Origin: Balanoglossus misakiensis
Taxonomy: Eukaryota; Hemichordata
Length of the DNA stretch: 64,000 nucleotides
NCBI GenBank assembly: GCA_040954595.2
Contig: CM082582.2
Location: 7,998,001 to 8,062,000 of the forward strand
Direction: 5' to 3'
Below, in pieces: positions 1 through 12,101 of the stretch; the stretch's first letter is position 1, and each line of letters begins with the position of its first letter. The notes below the pieces were generated by a model. That model saw nothing but the letters and a program-made list of their open reading frames with translations. It was not told the DNA's origin and did not search any database. The position numbers and the translations under genes were made by a program.

Positions 1-3000
1 GGATAACGCTTTATTCCGGGTGATTTACGCGCCCTGACAGGGAAGACTTCGCGGCAGCCACGCGTACCGGCCGTCACGGTGACGTCTGATCTCGAAAGAG
101 AAGAAAGAGAGATTCAAAACGGCCATTAGTGAACTTGCGCAGGGAGGTGTGATAAATCACAAGGCACAGGTGCGAGACCGAGGGCTTTTCATCAGAAGTT
201 GAAAAGCGATCGGGCACAGGAAGGCATTGATCATGTTTGCCAGAAGCAGGAAGTCTTTTCCATTTTTACGCTGGCTTCACGTTCGGCCCCGGAGATTCTG
301 ATTCTGTAATCAAAGTTCAATCAGAACTTTTGTGTGTAATTAAGACAGGGGACGCAAACGTAAAGATTGATCGGCGTAATATAGATTGATGACATAAAAG
401 GCCGTAGGAATCTGTCCTCCCCAGTAGAACCTATCCCCAGATGTATTGGAAATTAAATGCGTCTTCACTGTCAGCTAATTTGAAATATGTTTTGCGAAAA
501 ATATAACCAATAGTCCAGCTATTATGATGTAGTGCTTTGGCAAATGAGGCTGTTTCATTGTATATATGGAATTGCATAAATGCCTTGTGTGTAATATGCA
601 TCGGATTACAAAGCATTTCGTCTTTTAATAGCTGCTGTGCTGTGTGTCCGTTTACGAAATCTTCATTATTCATGACAGGAGCCACAGCGTCTGTGACAGC
701 TAGATCAATCTGGACCACACAGCCAAATAAAGCTTGCAGCATTCAATATCTGCCGTGGACGTCAAATATTGCTTGTTAAGTTTCGTGGTAATGTCTCTGT
801 GAAATACCATTGGGTGTCTACTTGGTTGCTGCCCGAAGGGGTGATAAGAGTGTAGGGATATTTGTTGGCGTTTTCTGATGGTCTGGAAGCCTATCGTATA
901 AACACAGATGTAAAGCTTTGAAAGTATTGTTGCCAGCAAATGGCCATAGACACGTGTGGTTGCATTAGCAAAAAGTTCAAGGTAGCTAGCTACATACATT
1001 TGTATTTTAAGACATCAAAGTGTGCACTTACACCTAAGTGTTTAAATCACTTTAAATCCATTATAATAAATTAATTATTAAATTTACGAAAGAGAGGTAT
1101 TGATTAAGAGTTATTGATCAAGGTTATCGTAAAATTCACTTATTGAAATTGACTTTGAGAGGTGTACCATACCTCAAGCTGGGAATTGTAATGTCCTTGT
1201 GACTGAACTTCATTCTGTGTGTTAGATTCCCCTTTGACTCTAAGTGAAAAGGTATAGGATAGGAAGAGTTAGAGTGTTTATGCTATGTGTTTGTGAAAAT
1301 CATTGATGTGCAACATAATATAAAAATCAGGAAAATGACAATATCCTAGCATTTTTAAATTTGGACAAGTTTGCCATCTCAAAACACGTACAATACAAGG
1401 AAAACATGCACAGACGAGCATAAATGTGTGTACTTCCTTTACATTTTGTACTGACGTAAGTGCAGTCCAGTCCCACAACCCCTACACATACCACAATGAT
1501 TAAAAATTGTATTTCTCGGCAAGATTGGGGAGAGATAGCGGCAGATTGTTATCATCAATCCGAACAAAGCCCATGCATTCCCATGCGGCCTGGTGTTGGT
1601 TTTTTCATAAACAAGAAAACAAGAGTATCGCAAGTGCGGTTTAACCCCCGACAATGGGACGTGGTAGTTTTTAATTTAAAGATACCAAAGTGATAAAGTG
1701 GCCACCCTGATTTGATAGGACAGGAATTCAATATCCTCGCGTTTATTAACAGCTTTATCAATTCATCATTTTCAGTTTTTCAGTGATTGGACATTTGTCA
1801 AGCAAGAGGAACCTGGCCCCCCTGCCCGTGAGCCAGTCTGTACTCTTGCCGACTTATTAAATGATAAATTGTCCGTGCTGAAGTCGTATCGATCTATACA
1901 ATGCAACCAAATTGCGATATTAAAATTTTGAGTTGTTTTTTACATATATATATAGTTTGCTGGCACATTATTAAAGTTAAACAAAATTCAAATCGTGGTA
2001 ATTACATTTCAGTTAAACTGCCTATCACATTTGCGTGGTTGTTTGTTTTGCTCATGGAAGGCAAAGAAAAAACAACAACAACAAAATGAATCAAAGTCAG
2101 ATATAAAATGACCACAGGGTGTGTTTATTTTTCAACATAGCTATCACCAACAATGTAAAATGTTGTAAATGATAATATCATCCATCAAAACAGGGTAGGT
2201 CGTAATTGGACCTGCTTTGAAACATATCTGTCAACATGTTTGGGGTTACAGCTGGGGCATCCTATGAGCAAATCCTTCCTGTGATTTCAAATCCGAATTG
2301 TATAGAGTTGCATAGAGAAGGGAAAAAATCTTTCTTATGTCACATAAACTGGACAAATTTGAATTTAATAACGTATTGAATTGGGAGTGATTTTCACCAC
2401 ATTGCGATCTTGCTGTTATAATCCAGTTAACTTTGTTGGTAATAACATACAAAATAATAAATTATTAAAAAATAAATCATGAAAGTCAGCCAGAATTAAA
2501 ACATTTGTAGATTCAAAGTATCAATCTTTCTCTCTCACAGCCCCTGCTGTGTGACAGTATGACCAAAGTCTGCAGGGAATAATTTTCACTTTCTACCTGA
2601 ACTAATCCAGAACACGATTTCTTCATTAAGAAATTGGTTTAACCTAATACCTGGTGTATGTACGCCGAAATTAGCTTTGAAAATGTGATCTTGCTGGTTT
2701 CACTCAGTTGCATGTTTGGTTTTCCATGCATGAATTTGACGTCATCACTGTCAAAACAATTGACAGTTGTCTTGGCAAGAGTAATGGAAAGTTCACTTCA
2801 AGTGGATGTAGCATTTGCATTTCTAAATATCAATAGAGAAAATCTATACTTTGATTGAACAAACTATGAGAATAAGTTTAAGACTTGATTTTCAAGGCAC
2901 ATACTTGCTTATCAGGGTATCACGTATAGTGTGTCTATTGAAGCGTATAAGGGCGTATGATTCCCGATAGATTCAGCTGGGAATGTTGTTTTGACACCAG

Positions 3001-3242
3001 AGTGCATTCAGAGAGTGTCCAAGGCTTCTGGAAAGCATTGGATATTTTATCAACTCCAGTGATAAATTAATACTGTCATCTTTAGATGGATGAATTATTT
3101 GTGGTGGATACTCAGTGCTGTCAGGAATTTCTTGTCAACACAACCCAGCGTTGCAGAAAGGGTGACTAGAGGACCATCATCCATTATGTTAGACGGCGAT
3201 CCATTCAGCAACAGATGGGTCCGGCGTAATTAAAATCGTCAC
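1..3242 (+). other. Intron of the FOG/ZFPM gene (3' part)
   Basis: This is noncoding sequence upstream of a clear splice acceptor, so I read it as the 3' part of the intron before the large FOG exon. It is AT-rich, and the open frames in it are short and show no zinc-finger, PR-like or other recognisable domain. No upstream FOG exon is visible. A nearly perfect palindrome with CRE half-sites (CGTCAC-G-GTGACG) lies at 72-84, and a full CRE palindrome TGACGTCA lies at 2737-2744. Both could be intronic regulatory sites, but that is inference. Confidence 0.7.
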
Positions 3243-3260
3243 TTTTTGTTTTCCTTTCAG
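3243..3260 (+). other. Splice acceptor of the last FOG exon
   Basis: A T/C-rich tract (ttttgttttcctttcag) ends in AG at 3259-3260. The open frame carrying the first FOG-type finger continues right across the apparent TTG/ATG starts back to this AG, so the exon begins at 3261 and not at an internal start codon. The first two exon bases (AT) complete a codon begun in the previous exon, giving a phase-1 intron. Confidence 0.85.
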
Positions 3261-6200
3261 ATCAACTGTTCACGTGCAGCAGCTGCGGTTTGATCTTCCA
3301 GTGCGAGAGCAATTTCCAGGTGCACAAAAAGTACTACTGCAGGGTGTCGGTGTCCGAGTCCCTGCCCCCTCCGCTGAAGAAGAGGAAGCTCGTGCTCGAA
3401 ACCGGCCAGTCCACCAGCAGCGAAGACGGCGACACTCCTTCGCAGTCGCCCGGGTTACTCAGTAACCCTGACGATGATGCATCTCTGCGGTGCAAGATCT
3501 GCCATGTTAGTTGCAGCAGCGCGAGTACTTTGGAAGATCACTACACGACTATGCACGATTACGGTTACAGGAAGAGAAGCAGCCCCACTGGTGCAGCAGC
3601 CGCCCAAGCAGATCCCGATTCATCTGATATTGTTTTGACTAGATCGACGGAAAGCAGCAGTCCGCAGACTTTAAAGTGCACGGTGTGCGCCTTCACGGCA
3701 GAAGACGATGCCGTGCTTCGCGAGCACGCCCTAACTCACGTGTCACAGGAGCCGCACGCGTGCGAGAGGTGCCGGATGGTCTTCCCGCGGCGATCCCAGC
3801 TGATGCTGCACATGATGGAGCGACACCCTGGGCAGGAAGAGGGCGGCACCCCCGTGAAGAGGATCTCCAGCCACACGGTCAAGCGAGCCGTCGCCCTGGC
3901 GATGGGGCAGTCTGTCGACGAGAAACATCTGGAAGAGGAGTCTGAAAACGAAACGAGGCTGAGTACGTGCTCCAGCGAGGAGTCGCAAAGTCACAGCAGG
4001 ATGGAGGATAGCAAACAGGTTAATAGGCCCAGCTCCAGAAACCAGAAGAATGCAACTTTTAGGTACGAGAGCAGTGCCGGATCGCCAGCGGAAAGACAAG
4101 GTGAGATAAAGGTGGAATCAGGAGGACTTTGTGAGAGTGAAATGGTGCAAATTGATGATAGTAATATGTGTTTTGCCTGCAACATTCATTTCAATTCTCG
4201 CAAGAACTTTCTGGTGCACAAGACCTACTACTGCGCCACGCGGCACCACAACACCAAAGCAATGATGAGAAATAGAGGCAAAAACAGCGACACCAGTCAG
4301 ATGGATAACGGCTCGTCTTCCAAAGCACAGCTTGCCAAAGAGAGAGAAAACAAACTTGCTAGCAGCGCGGCCATGACGCAAATCAACGTGGCAAATGCCG
4401 GCGGTAAAAGCTTGCAGTATGTCGAGGCTCACGGAAGACCCACTATGATGATCTCGGCTATCCCTGCTGCCATGCATGTACCATCTACCGCCATGTATAA
4501 TGTTGTGCTCCCTGTGCCTGCGGTTTCAGTGCAGAGTTTACAAGGTGTGACACCCGTGCACTCGGCAGCAAACAGCGTCACTCCACCAGAATCAGTCGCG
4601 AGCAGGGGACGAACCGGCGAGCAACCGCTGGACTTGAGTGTGAAGGGCAAAAAGTCACCAGACAAGGAAGTGGCCACACCTCTCCCGCTACCAGCTCTGC
4701 GACCTCAGATAACCTATATACCGGTCATGAACGTCCCCATAGCAGCACCACCGCACATCCTAGAGTACAAGTGCTACGAATGCGACATCAGTTTCACCAG
4801 AGAAGAAAGTTTCCTGGCGCATAAGAAGTACTACTGCGCGAGTCACCACCCTCCGAAAGTGGAGAGCAAGCCTCAGAGCGACCCGGCAACTCTACCCGCT
4901 GCAGTTCTTGTGAAGAGTTTCCCTGCTGCAGCACCCGGCGCAGTAGCGAGCGACGACTCGGTTTCTGCCATCAGCGCGCAAACCCCGCTTTCTAACAGCG
5001 TCTCGTACGCCAGTCCCAGTGTGAGTCCAGCCAATAACAGCAGTCAGTCCAGTAGCATCCAGGGTGCCATCTGGAGTCCCAAGCCTTCAGTCTCCAACAG
5101 TTCCTCGCCGAAAAGTGTGGCGCTCGCCGTCAAACAGGAGTGCCAAGATCCGGTCCCGTCGCCGAAATCAAGCAGCGAAGGTGAGCAACCCGGCGATCTG
5201 TTGAAGAGTCAGACCAAAGAGTTAAAAGTAACTCAGACCTCGCCACTTTCGAAGGATTCGTTTTCCTCGATACAGATCAAGAAAGAGCCTGGGGAGAGTG
5301 AACAAAGTCCGATGCACGTCTGCAATGATCAGAACATCGTCACTAACCAAGTGATCGCTACTGAGGACGAAAACACGACAGACTGCGTAACGTGTAATAT
5401 TCAATTCAGCAGGAGGGAAAGTTACTTAGTACACAAGACGTACTACTGCTCCGGAAGGGCTGTGACGCCTTCCGAGGCGTCTAAGCCCAACGTGCCCGTG
5501 AGACGTCGGACAAGAGCAAGTGGAAATGCCGGTGGCAACCACGCAGCGAGTCAGAGCACAGCCGTTGTGTTGCCGCAGAAGGTGGAAGTCGCTGACAGTT
5601 CGGCTGCAGACAGCGTGGTTCGGATCGCGGAGCCCTCGCATATACTGGTCTGCGTGAACTGCCAGCAGACTTTCCTGGAGCAGAAGCAGTACAAGAGGCA
5701 CCAGTGCAGGCTCTTCCAGTGCCCGTACTGTATGTACGCGACAGCCGTCTCGTCCGCCCTGCACGAACACTTGAAGACGCACAGCGAATACAAACCCTAC
5801 CAGTGCGGTCTGTGTGGCTTCAGAGCGTCGACCAAGGAGGCCATCTTGGCGAACCACGGCCGGGGATGCGGTGCTCGGACTGTGCCCCCCGACACGACTG
5901 CCAAACTCCCGCGCGAAGATCTTCCGAGGACCATGGCTTCTGCCGCCACGAGAAAAGTCACTGCCATCAACGGTGTGGATTCGGGCAACGTCGTGTACAT
6001 CGCCAGTCCTCTGCTGACGCACTCAGTTTCGCCCCCAAATTCCACAGACGCTGACAACGCCGTCGTTGTCAAGACGGAAGATTCTGTCATCAGGGTTATG
6101 CCCAACGAACCTGGTGACGAAACCAGTTGCTCACCAAACAGCCAATCATCAGACATTGCCAATGTAACCGCCAGCCCAAGTATTAAAATCGAGAAACTCT

Positions 6201-6532
6201 CCGACGAAGAAACTCCCTCGTGCTCGGGACCGCTGCAAACAGAACGTGCCACCCCCACTGGCGTTTACGAATGCCGAGAGCCGCCGTTGAACGTTGCCAG
6301 TAGCAGCCCAGCTCTGCATCTAGCCGTCTCTCCGGAGCAATGCAATGTGAACTGCACAGTAGCCATTCACCCGGGAGAGAAATCTCCGACCAGGGTCAAG
6401 AAAGTGAGCCCCATCAACCACAAAAGCAAACTGTGCAAGTTATGCAATATCCAGTTCAGTAATCTCTCCACGTTCGTCGCGCACAAGAAGTTTTATTGTG
6501 CTTCCCACCACACAGAACACGCCGTGAAGTAA
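3261..6532 (+). CDS. ZFPM: Friend-of-GATA (FOG/ZFPM) zinc-finger cofactor, last coding exon
   Basis: This is the 3' exon of a FOG-family nuclear cofactor, which in animals binds GATA factors through C2HC fingers and recruits corepressors. It encodes 1,089 complete codons plus a split first codon. Fingers seen: C2HC 3275-3340; C2H2 at 3491-3556, 3677-3739 and 3761-3826; C2HC at 4169-4234, 4772-4837 and 5384-5449; a compact degenerate finger 5651-5707; C2H2 5720-5782; a C2HC variant 5804-5869; terminal C2HC 6434-6499. The C2HC units share the FOG signature H-x4-C with (K/T)(Y/F)YC. PLDLS at 4625-4639 is a CtBP-binding motif, and a basic KKRK patch follows finger 1. Linkers are Ser/Pro-rich. The N-terminal exons, with any NuRD-binding motif or PR-like domain, lie outside the window. 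The stop is TAA at 6530-6532. Vertebrates have two paralogues (ZFPM1, ZFPM2); I cannot tell whether this is a single pro-orthologue. Confidence 0.93.
4625..4639 (+). other. CtBP-binding motif (PLDLS) in FOG
   Basis: In the FOG frame these bases encode Pro-Leu-Asp-Leu-Ser followed by Val-Lys. PxDLS is the established docking motif for the corepressor CtBP and is a hallmark of FOG proteins. Here it lies between the fifth and sixth fingers. Confidence 0.85.
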
Positions 6533-7164
6533 CTTCAGAACCAATGGCAGTCATGTAGATAACACAAGTGGAATGTGACTAATCTGTAAATATCTTTTTG
6601 AATAATTCTATAGCAATTTCTTGCCATGTTTAAAAGCAGTGTCCGCACCAAAATGACCAATATTGTGAGTAACTGACACAATAACCATGGCTGTAAATTA
6701 CAAGATAGCGAAGAGGACAATTTTCTTACCCTCATTTAATATGTAGTCAATTTATTTTTTAGAGAAACAGGTATACCAAAGTTGACAATGCGTAGTGATG
6801 TACATGTGGGTACATAAAGCTTTTAGAGGTAGCTTGAAATTATATATCTTTACAAACACAGATGTGTGCTACTGGTAAAGTTGTAATTTATTAGTTTTAC
6901 TTTTCTTTATCCAGAGTTACTCCTTTGTGAAAGGATTCCCCCATTCAAGAAGTAATATTTCATCTTACTTCTGATGAAATCTCACTCTATCACTGCTTAT
7001 ATCAAAGTCCTCCCTTTTTTTAAAAGAGATAATTGCCAGCAAAATCTTTCTATATTTAAGTTCTCCCTGTTTAAAGAGATGTTGCCAGCTTCTCATTCAC
7101 TTTGACATTTTTGTCAAAATTTTCAAAGTTTTTATGAGTTTTGTTGCCAGAACACTATGCTGTC

Positions 7165-7275
7165 CTGCATAGAAGGATATGCTGGTGGGCAATGCAAAAT
7201 ATTGCACAGAAGTTGAAGACTTGTGTGTGGGCAATATTGCTTATTGCATAGAAGTGTATGCTTGTGCGCAAGGAC
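7165..7275 (+). repeat. Degenerate tandem repeat in the FOG 3' UTR
   Basis: Three imperfect units begin with (C/T)TGCA(T/C)AGAAG, at 7165, 7202 and 7244, each followed by a G/T-rich segment ending in GGGCAA or GCGCAA. Spacing is 37 and 42 bp. Just upstream (about 7015-7100) a second imperfect duplication shares TCCCT...TTTAAA-AGAGAT...TTGCCAGC. Confidence 0.6.
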
Positions 7276-7751
7276 TATTACAAATACTTTGCAATACTCC
7301 CATATGAGCTGTAGTAGCCAAAACTCGCGAAAATTTACACAAAGCCAAATTATTCACCTTATTTTGTGCTGTTTTTTATTCGTTCACTATTATGCACCCT
7401 GACCCCCTATAATGACCTCTGGTGTCGTTTGGACATTTTCTTCCAAGTCTTGGTGAATAATTTCACAGCACTATGCAGTGAAGTTGATAGGGGCCAGTAG
7501 CCATTAAATAACTGCCAACTTTCTCCATGTTTCAACATTTACTGACATTGTTTCTGCATTCCCTCCATTTTGAAAGCTAGTACTTGGTCCACGAAAGATG
7601 CACCATAAAAACAAAATCAACATCCTTATCAAGTTGTCAAATAGATAATGCATTGTGTTTGCATTTTCCTCTTCGGATAAACTCCATCAGAAACTAAAAG
7701 CATTTCTCCTCCCTGAAAGACCATTAATCTTTTCTAGCTCGCATCTTCAGC

Positions 7752-7757
7752 AATAAA
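7752..7757 (+). terminator. Polyadenylation signal candidate AATAAA
   Basis: This is the first canonical AATAAA downstream of the FOG stop codon, about 1.2 kb into the presumed 3' UTR. The region beyond it is not strongly GT-rich, so usage is uncertain. Confidence 0.4.
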
Positions 7758-8936
7758 GAAATCTAATTTTCAACAACTGGGCAATATTTCCCTGGTAACG
7801 TAATGAATAGGATATCCTAATCTGCTGCTGTTGCCTCTCTTAATCTGACCAACAACCGTTGAAATTCACGTTCAGATTTCGCACTTCGCCCAGAACTACT
7901 GACCAATCAGACATCGTCTCATATAAAAGGCACAGTGGCCATGAATTTGACATCATACAATCAATATATGCGCGTGATACATCCCAAAGCTTATCTCTGA
8001 GAGGTCAATGAAACACATCATGCATGTATGCAATTAGGAAGCTATTCTTATAAATTTGAATGTGAAGAAATGAAAAATATTGTAAATTAATAAGGTTCTT
8101 GTTTATGTTTCCCCTGTGCAGCTGTGCCAAGAACACAATCTCATTGGCTGCTATGCACCACAAGATTTGAAAACAACATTCTGTTGTAGTTGGTCAGATG
8201 TAGAGAGTCACGAGCAGAAGCAAAAGAACTTATAAGAATAGCAAAGGTAAAGAGAGAACCTCTTTCTACAGCTGATTCAGTTCTCAGCTAACTCACAACT
8301 TGCAGAAAGCAGCAAGTGACAAAATATATGAGTATAGTTTACAGTTTGTATCAGTTCAAAGTACCCGAGATATATTTGTTCATTAAAAGAAATTTCATAA
8401 TCTCAGACATTTTACATGAAGTTTTTGCATCTAGGCAGTGTTCTGGAAAAACATGGCATTTTGCTTTAAGTCATTTTTAACTGCATGAACAAGTCTAACT
8501 TTTCATGTACTACTTAATTATGCATTATTAATCAGTATAATGTCCCTTCTAAGGTACTAGTATATATTTTTATGTTTGAAGTTAGAAATATTGAAAATAG
8601 GAAGCAACCTTAGGAAAAAATCTGTTTTTATAAACAATTGAAATATATGCAATACATACTGTTTTGTTAATCTGTACAGTTTAGTAACTAGAGATATTAT
8701 CATTGTATATGAATGCTACTTAGTCAGTAGTAGTTTCTGTGTCAATCATGTTTTTCGAGGACACTGTAAATTGTCACTGGAAGGTTTGTGGGGATAGTTT
8801 GGTGGAGAGAGTGAAGGGACAATGGATCACTTGAGAGTTGAAGTATACACTGGGTTGACACAACAGATTACCAATCCTGTATCAGCTACGTATCTTTTAA
8901 GTGATTGGAATTCCTTTTCGCAGTGAAAGAAGATTA

Positions 8937-9098
8937 TTAAAGGTATACTGTCGCCTATGCAAATTTAACCCCAGTTACCATGGAAAGTGGAGATCTAGCC
9001 AATCACAGACCACCAGAACATAGTGCACCGCCAGACTTGGATACACCCTTTAACTATATATGGGCATATGCAAATAAGAGGTGATTGTATTCCTTTAA
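8937..9098. mobile_element. MITE-like element, copy 1, TTAA-flanked
   Basis: This is a 162 bp noncoding element with TTAA at both ends (8937-8940 and 9095-9098). Reading inward, the ends are inverted relatives: AGGTATACTGTCGCCT at the left, and AGGAATACAATCACCT on the opposite strand at the right. TTAA target duplications are typical of piggyBac-type elements, so a non-autonomous derivative is a reasonable reading. Each end carries the octamer ATGCAAAT (8957-8964 and 9068-9075), and GATCTAGCCAAT lies inside. Related copies occur at about 19016, 39469 and 46216. Confidence 0.75.
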
Positions 9099-9343
9099 AT
9101 TATAGCTAGAAGTTCTCTAGCTGACATCTGACATCTAAGCACTATACTGGATCTCCATTTAGCAGTGCTGATGAAATTGGAAGATGTACTGACTTCTGAA
9201 ACATCGTTTGAGATGAGATCAAAGCAGTCGATTTACAGTTTTTTGCTTCGAAATAATGTGTCCCAGTTGACCATATCGAGTAATGACAGATGGAAATGAA
9301 CAGATTTAGATAAAAAAAGTATTATTTTTAGTACTTTATCTCA

Positions 9344-9349
9344 ATAAAA
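9344..9349 (+). terminator. Alternative polyadenylation signal candidate AATAAA
   Basis: AATAAA followed within about 40 bp by a GT-rich stretch (tttgtaatcagagtgtt), which is a better downstream context than the signal at 7752. If it is used, the MITE copy at 8937-9098 would be part of the FOG 3' UTR. Confidence 0.35.
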
Positions 9350-12029
9350 ATTCCACCACCATCATCAAACCATTTTGTAATCAGAGTGTTTAGTAGTTTC
9401 TGGGGATAACAATTTATATGTGGAAAGTATGATATACACTTCATGAGAGCTCAAGAATGTCTTAAAAGTTGTGATTACATTGAGATAAATCATTTTCCAT
9501 CTACAGGTTAATGAAGAATTTGGATATAAAAGACTGCCCGGGTATATATGGGGTGAGTGTAACACACAAACAGTAAGAGCCATTAAAACAGATTAGTTTC
9601 ATCTCTGCATTATATGCTGGTGCTTGGAAAACATCAGTTTGAATGGAGTAATTAGCTCCGCTGGGGAATAGTGACGCAGAGCTTATTGTCTGTTGTCGTC
9701 CGTCCGTCTGTCGCCCGTCAACAATTGACTTCTCAGAAACTGCTCATCATTGATAGTCAGTATGCAGATTACGAGGGAAGATCTACCGGTAAGTTCGGTT
9801 TTGTGAAAGACAGCTTTCATGTTGTTAGCATATGTCACTCAGGTCAATGGACTCATCCAATTGGTCGGGCAATATTGTGAACAACTTCACATTTACCGGT
9901 ATACACAATACATCACTGATGTTAACATTTTATGAAGATTGTTTTCCCTTCGTGGAGATACCTTCCATATTGTAAGCGCATACAACTGTACATTGTGGCG
10001 GACATAACGAGGTATACACACGTTTGCTTTCATTGCTATAGCCGTACGGTCTGCCAGCTTTAACGCGTTCAACCGGATGATAATCCCAACAATTGGATTA
10101 CGGTGTTAGCGTGTGTGTTTTATGCTCAAAGCCATACAAAGCAATTTACTGTACATGATAAATATGATACATGTACAAAAAATTATTTTTCCGCATGTTT
10201 TTAGTTTTACTGCCTTGGTGACCTTGCACTGAAGGCGGATTAGGGCTGCCGTGGCTTTGTAAATCATCGTTAGTGTACCACGGGCGGCTGGGAATACCTT
10301 TAATGCAAATGCCCTCGGGCCAGTAACTTGGAGGGGGGGGGGGGTGTACATAGTTACAGTTGTTCGCGTATCGCCGGTATAAAACATTCCAACAGAATTG
10401 AATCGAATTGAAAGACTGAAATCTGAACAGGTTTAGCGGCGCGGGCCTTGTTACATTATATTTACGGATGGGATGATCATGATGATGGAGACACTTCATC
10501 GCCGTTCTCTGCGAGTTCCATCAATCGATATCCAGCGCGGTTCCTGCGCTATATCCCGTGGCAACTTTATTCACCTGTTAAAACGACTGATGCCCTTCGG
10601 TTCGTTGTGGTGTCTCATCTGAGACACTGTGTCTGTCTCTAAATGTCCATCAGTCACCATGACAACAGTATACGCGCTGGTACCGTCCCCGTATGCAATA
10701 CATTAGCGCAAGAATCTCCCCTGCCTTTTCTTGGCCTTGCGAGAAAAAAAGTCGTCGACCGAAAAATCACTTTGAAATAGCCAAGAAAAGAGCTGGATGG
10801 ACATATAGGCTAACTATGTATTACAATGCAGTATATGCGAGTGTATTTGATTCGTTTTAGAGACTGACAGACTGACGAATGCTTGAAGCAAAAGGTCTTC
10901 CAATGTGTTAATCAGACGAGTTGTTGCGAACTCTTTCAACCAGACTTTCACACATCTTTCTTTGCACACGTCGTTATCATCAAGGACTCCGTATGACAGG
11001 CCTTCCATCGTGATGTAAAAACTATGCCCCCAGCTTTCACTAAAATCAATAGACAGATGCAACCATATGCAGATTTTGGCGACAGCAGACAGCACAAACC
11101 CTGAATAACCCTTATTCGCCAATTTCAAGTGACAGCTCAGACAACGAGCGCGGGTGACAGCGAGGCAAGCAGTGACGTAGTTCTCGTCCCCCAAGCATCA
11201 CTTAATAGATGATCTGTCGTGTATGCTGTTTTATCGATGATTTTGCGCAATTTGACATCTCCACAAAATAACAGGAAGTCGAGGAAGGTTTAAAAATTGC
11301 TCCAGTTTAATCGAAATTGCATTAAGCGGTGCGATCTACTTTAAACATGAAAGAACGTTACTCCGACCAGAGAGAGAGAGAGAGAAAGAGGGGGGGGGGG
11401 GGATTCATAAATCGCCTATAGGACCAAAGAGAGAGACACTTAAGAAAAATGTGTAGAAATCCATTAATATTCCTCCCTGTGTAAGTTAGTATGAAATTGA
11501 AAAAAAATCGGGCGGTCAGAGGGTCAATGAAAACGTTGAAGTCATGAATAACTTCAGAGCTGTTTGTTGATGAATCATACTTTCCATGTTCAAATTTATA
11601 TGACCATAAAAGCGAAGTACACGGATCGGCGTGTATGTACCCTTGGCTTCATATCTGCTAGGTTTATAGGTTTTCAATTTTGATTTGTATTGATCACCAT
11701 TTTCACGGCCGAGCCAACCTGAGTCAATCAAACTTTGAGCAAACAAATAATAAACGTCCATTTTATTGCGATCACGAAAAGGTGGGCCCCGGGGGTGTGC
11801 TCCTATGTTTGTCAATACGCATACGTGAAGCTCTTTGGATTTTTACCCAGCAATTTTGGCCAAACGGGGAATGCTTATTCATCCATTCAGTCTAAAAAAT
11901 ATATACCCATCAGCAAGCTTATTTAAACGTAAGTTTGCATTGATTCTATCATCCAGTAATTATTTTCAGCGCAGTACGTGTCAATTCGCACCACAAGAAA
12001 ACAGAGAAAAAAAATCTTCACGGGGAGTT
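9350..12029. other. Intergenic, no gene seen
   Basis: No coding region is supported. A CGTC/GTCC-rich tract at about 9695-9720, followed by CGTCAACAATTGACTTCTC, looks like the start of an old dispersed repeat, but I have no second copy in the window. A G12 run lies at 10333-10344. The rest is unremarkable AT-rich sequence. Confidence 0.5.
11370..11402. repeat. (GA)n plus poly-G microsatellite
   Basis: A GA dinucleotide run with one interruption (11370-11390) passes directly into 13 consecutive G residues (11390-11402). Confidence 0.9.
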
Positions 12030-12101
12030 ATGCTATCGCTGTGGCTGTCGTATGCAGACGATATCGTTGTCTTAACTACACGCAGTGACATTCAAGGAAA
12101 C
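12030..12101 (+). pseudogene. Possible reverse-transcriptase scrap (YADD motif)
   Basis: The + frame through 12051 reads Tyr-Ala-Asp-Asp-Ile-Val-Val-Leu-Thr-Thr-Arg-Ser-Asp-Ile-Gln. YADD followed by a hydrophobic strand and a later (D)(I/L)Q is the motif C region of non-LTR retrotransposon reverse transcriptases. Only about 20 residues look right. The upstream residues in the same frame show none of the expected preceding motifs, and no endonuclease or RNase H is nearby. It could be a short decayed retroelement remnant or chance. Confidence 0.25.

Larger units (their letters stand above)
6533..7775 (+). other. FOG 3' untranslated region (end uncertain)
   Basis: The AT-rich sequence after the FOG stop codon has no credible coding frame and is best read as 3' UTR. 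A canonical AATAAA lies at 7752-7757, so a UTR of about 1.2 kb is plausible. A second AATAAA at 9344-9349 would give a UTR of about 2.8 kb. Several T-rich and ATTTA-like stretches occur. There is no cDNA evidence, so the true end is unknown. Confidence 0.55.

Noticed and set aside
431-742. 103-codon antisense frame in the FOG intron
   Set aside because: No similarity I can name, no splice sites that fit, and within the chance length range.
3290-3292. Apparent start codon of the FOG frame
   Set aside because: It is TTG (Leu) inside the first zinc finger. The frame continues upstream to the splice acceptor at 3260, so this is an internal exon boundary and not a translation start.
5426-6022. 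198-codon open frame on the - strand
   Set aside because: It is a shadow of the FOG exon, with no domain of its own and a composition set by the coding strand.
7903-7930. CCAATCAG followed by TATAAAAGG as a promoter
   Set aside because: The two boxes are only about 15 bp apart and no gene follows; more likely coincidence in the FOG 3' flank.
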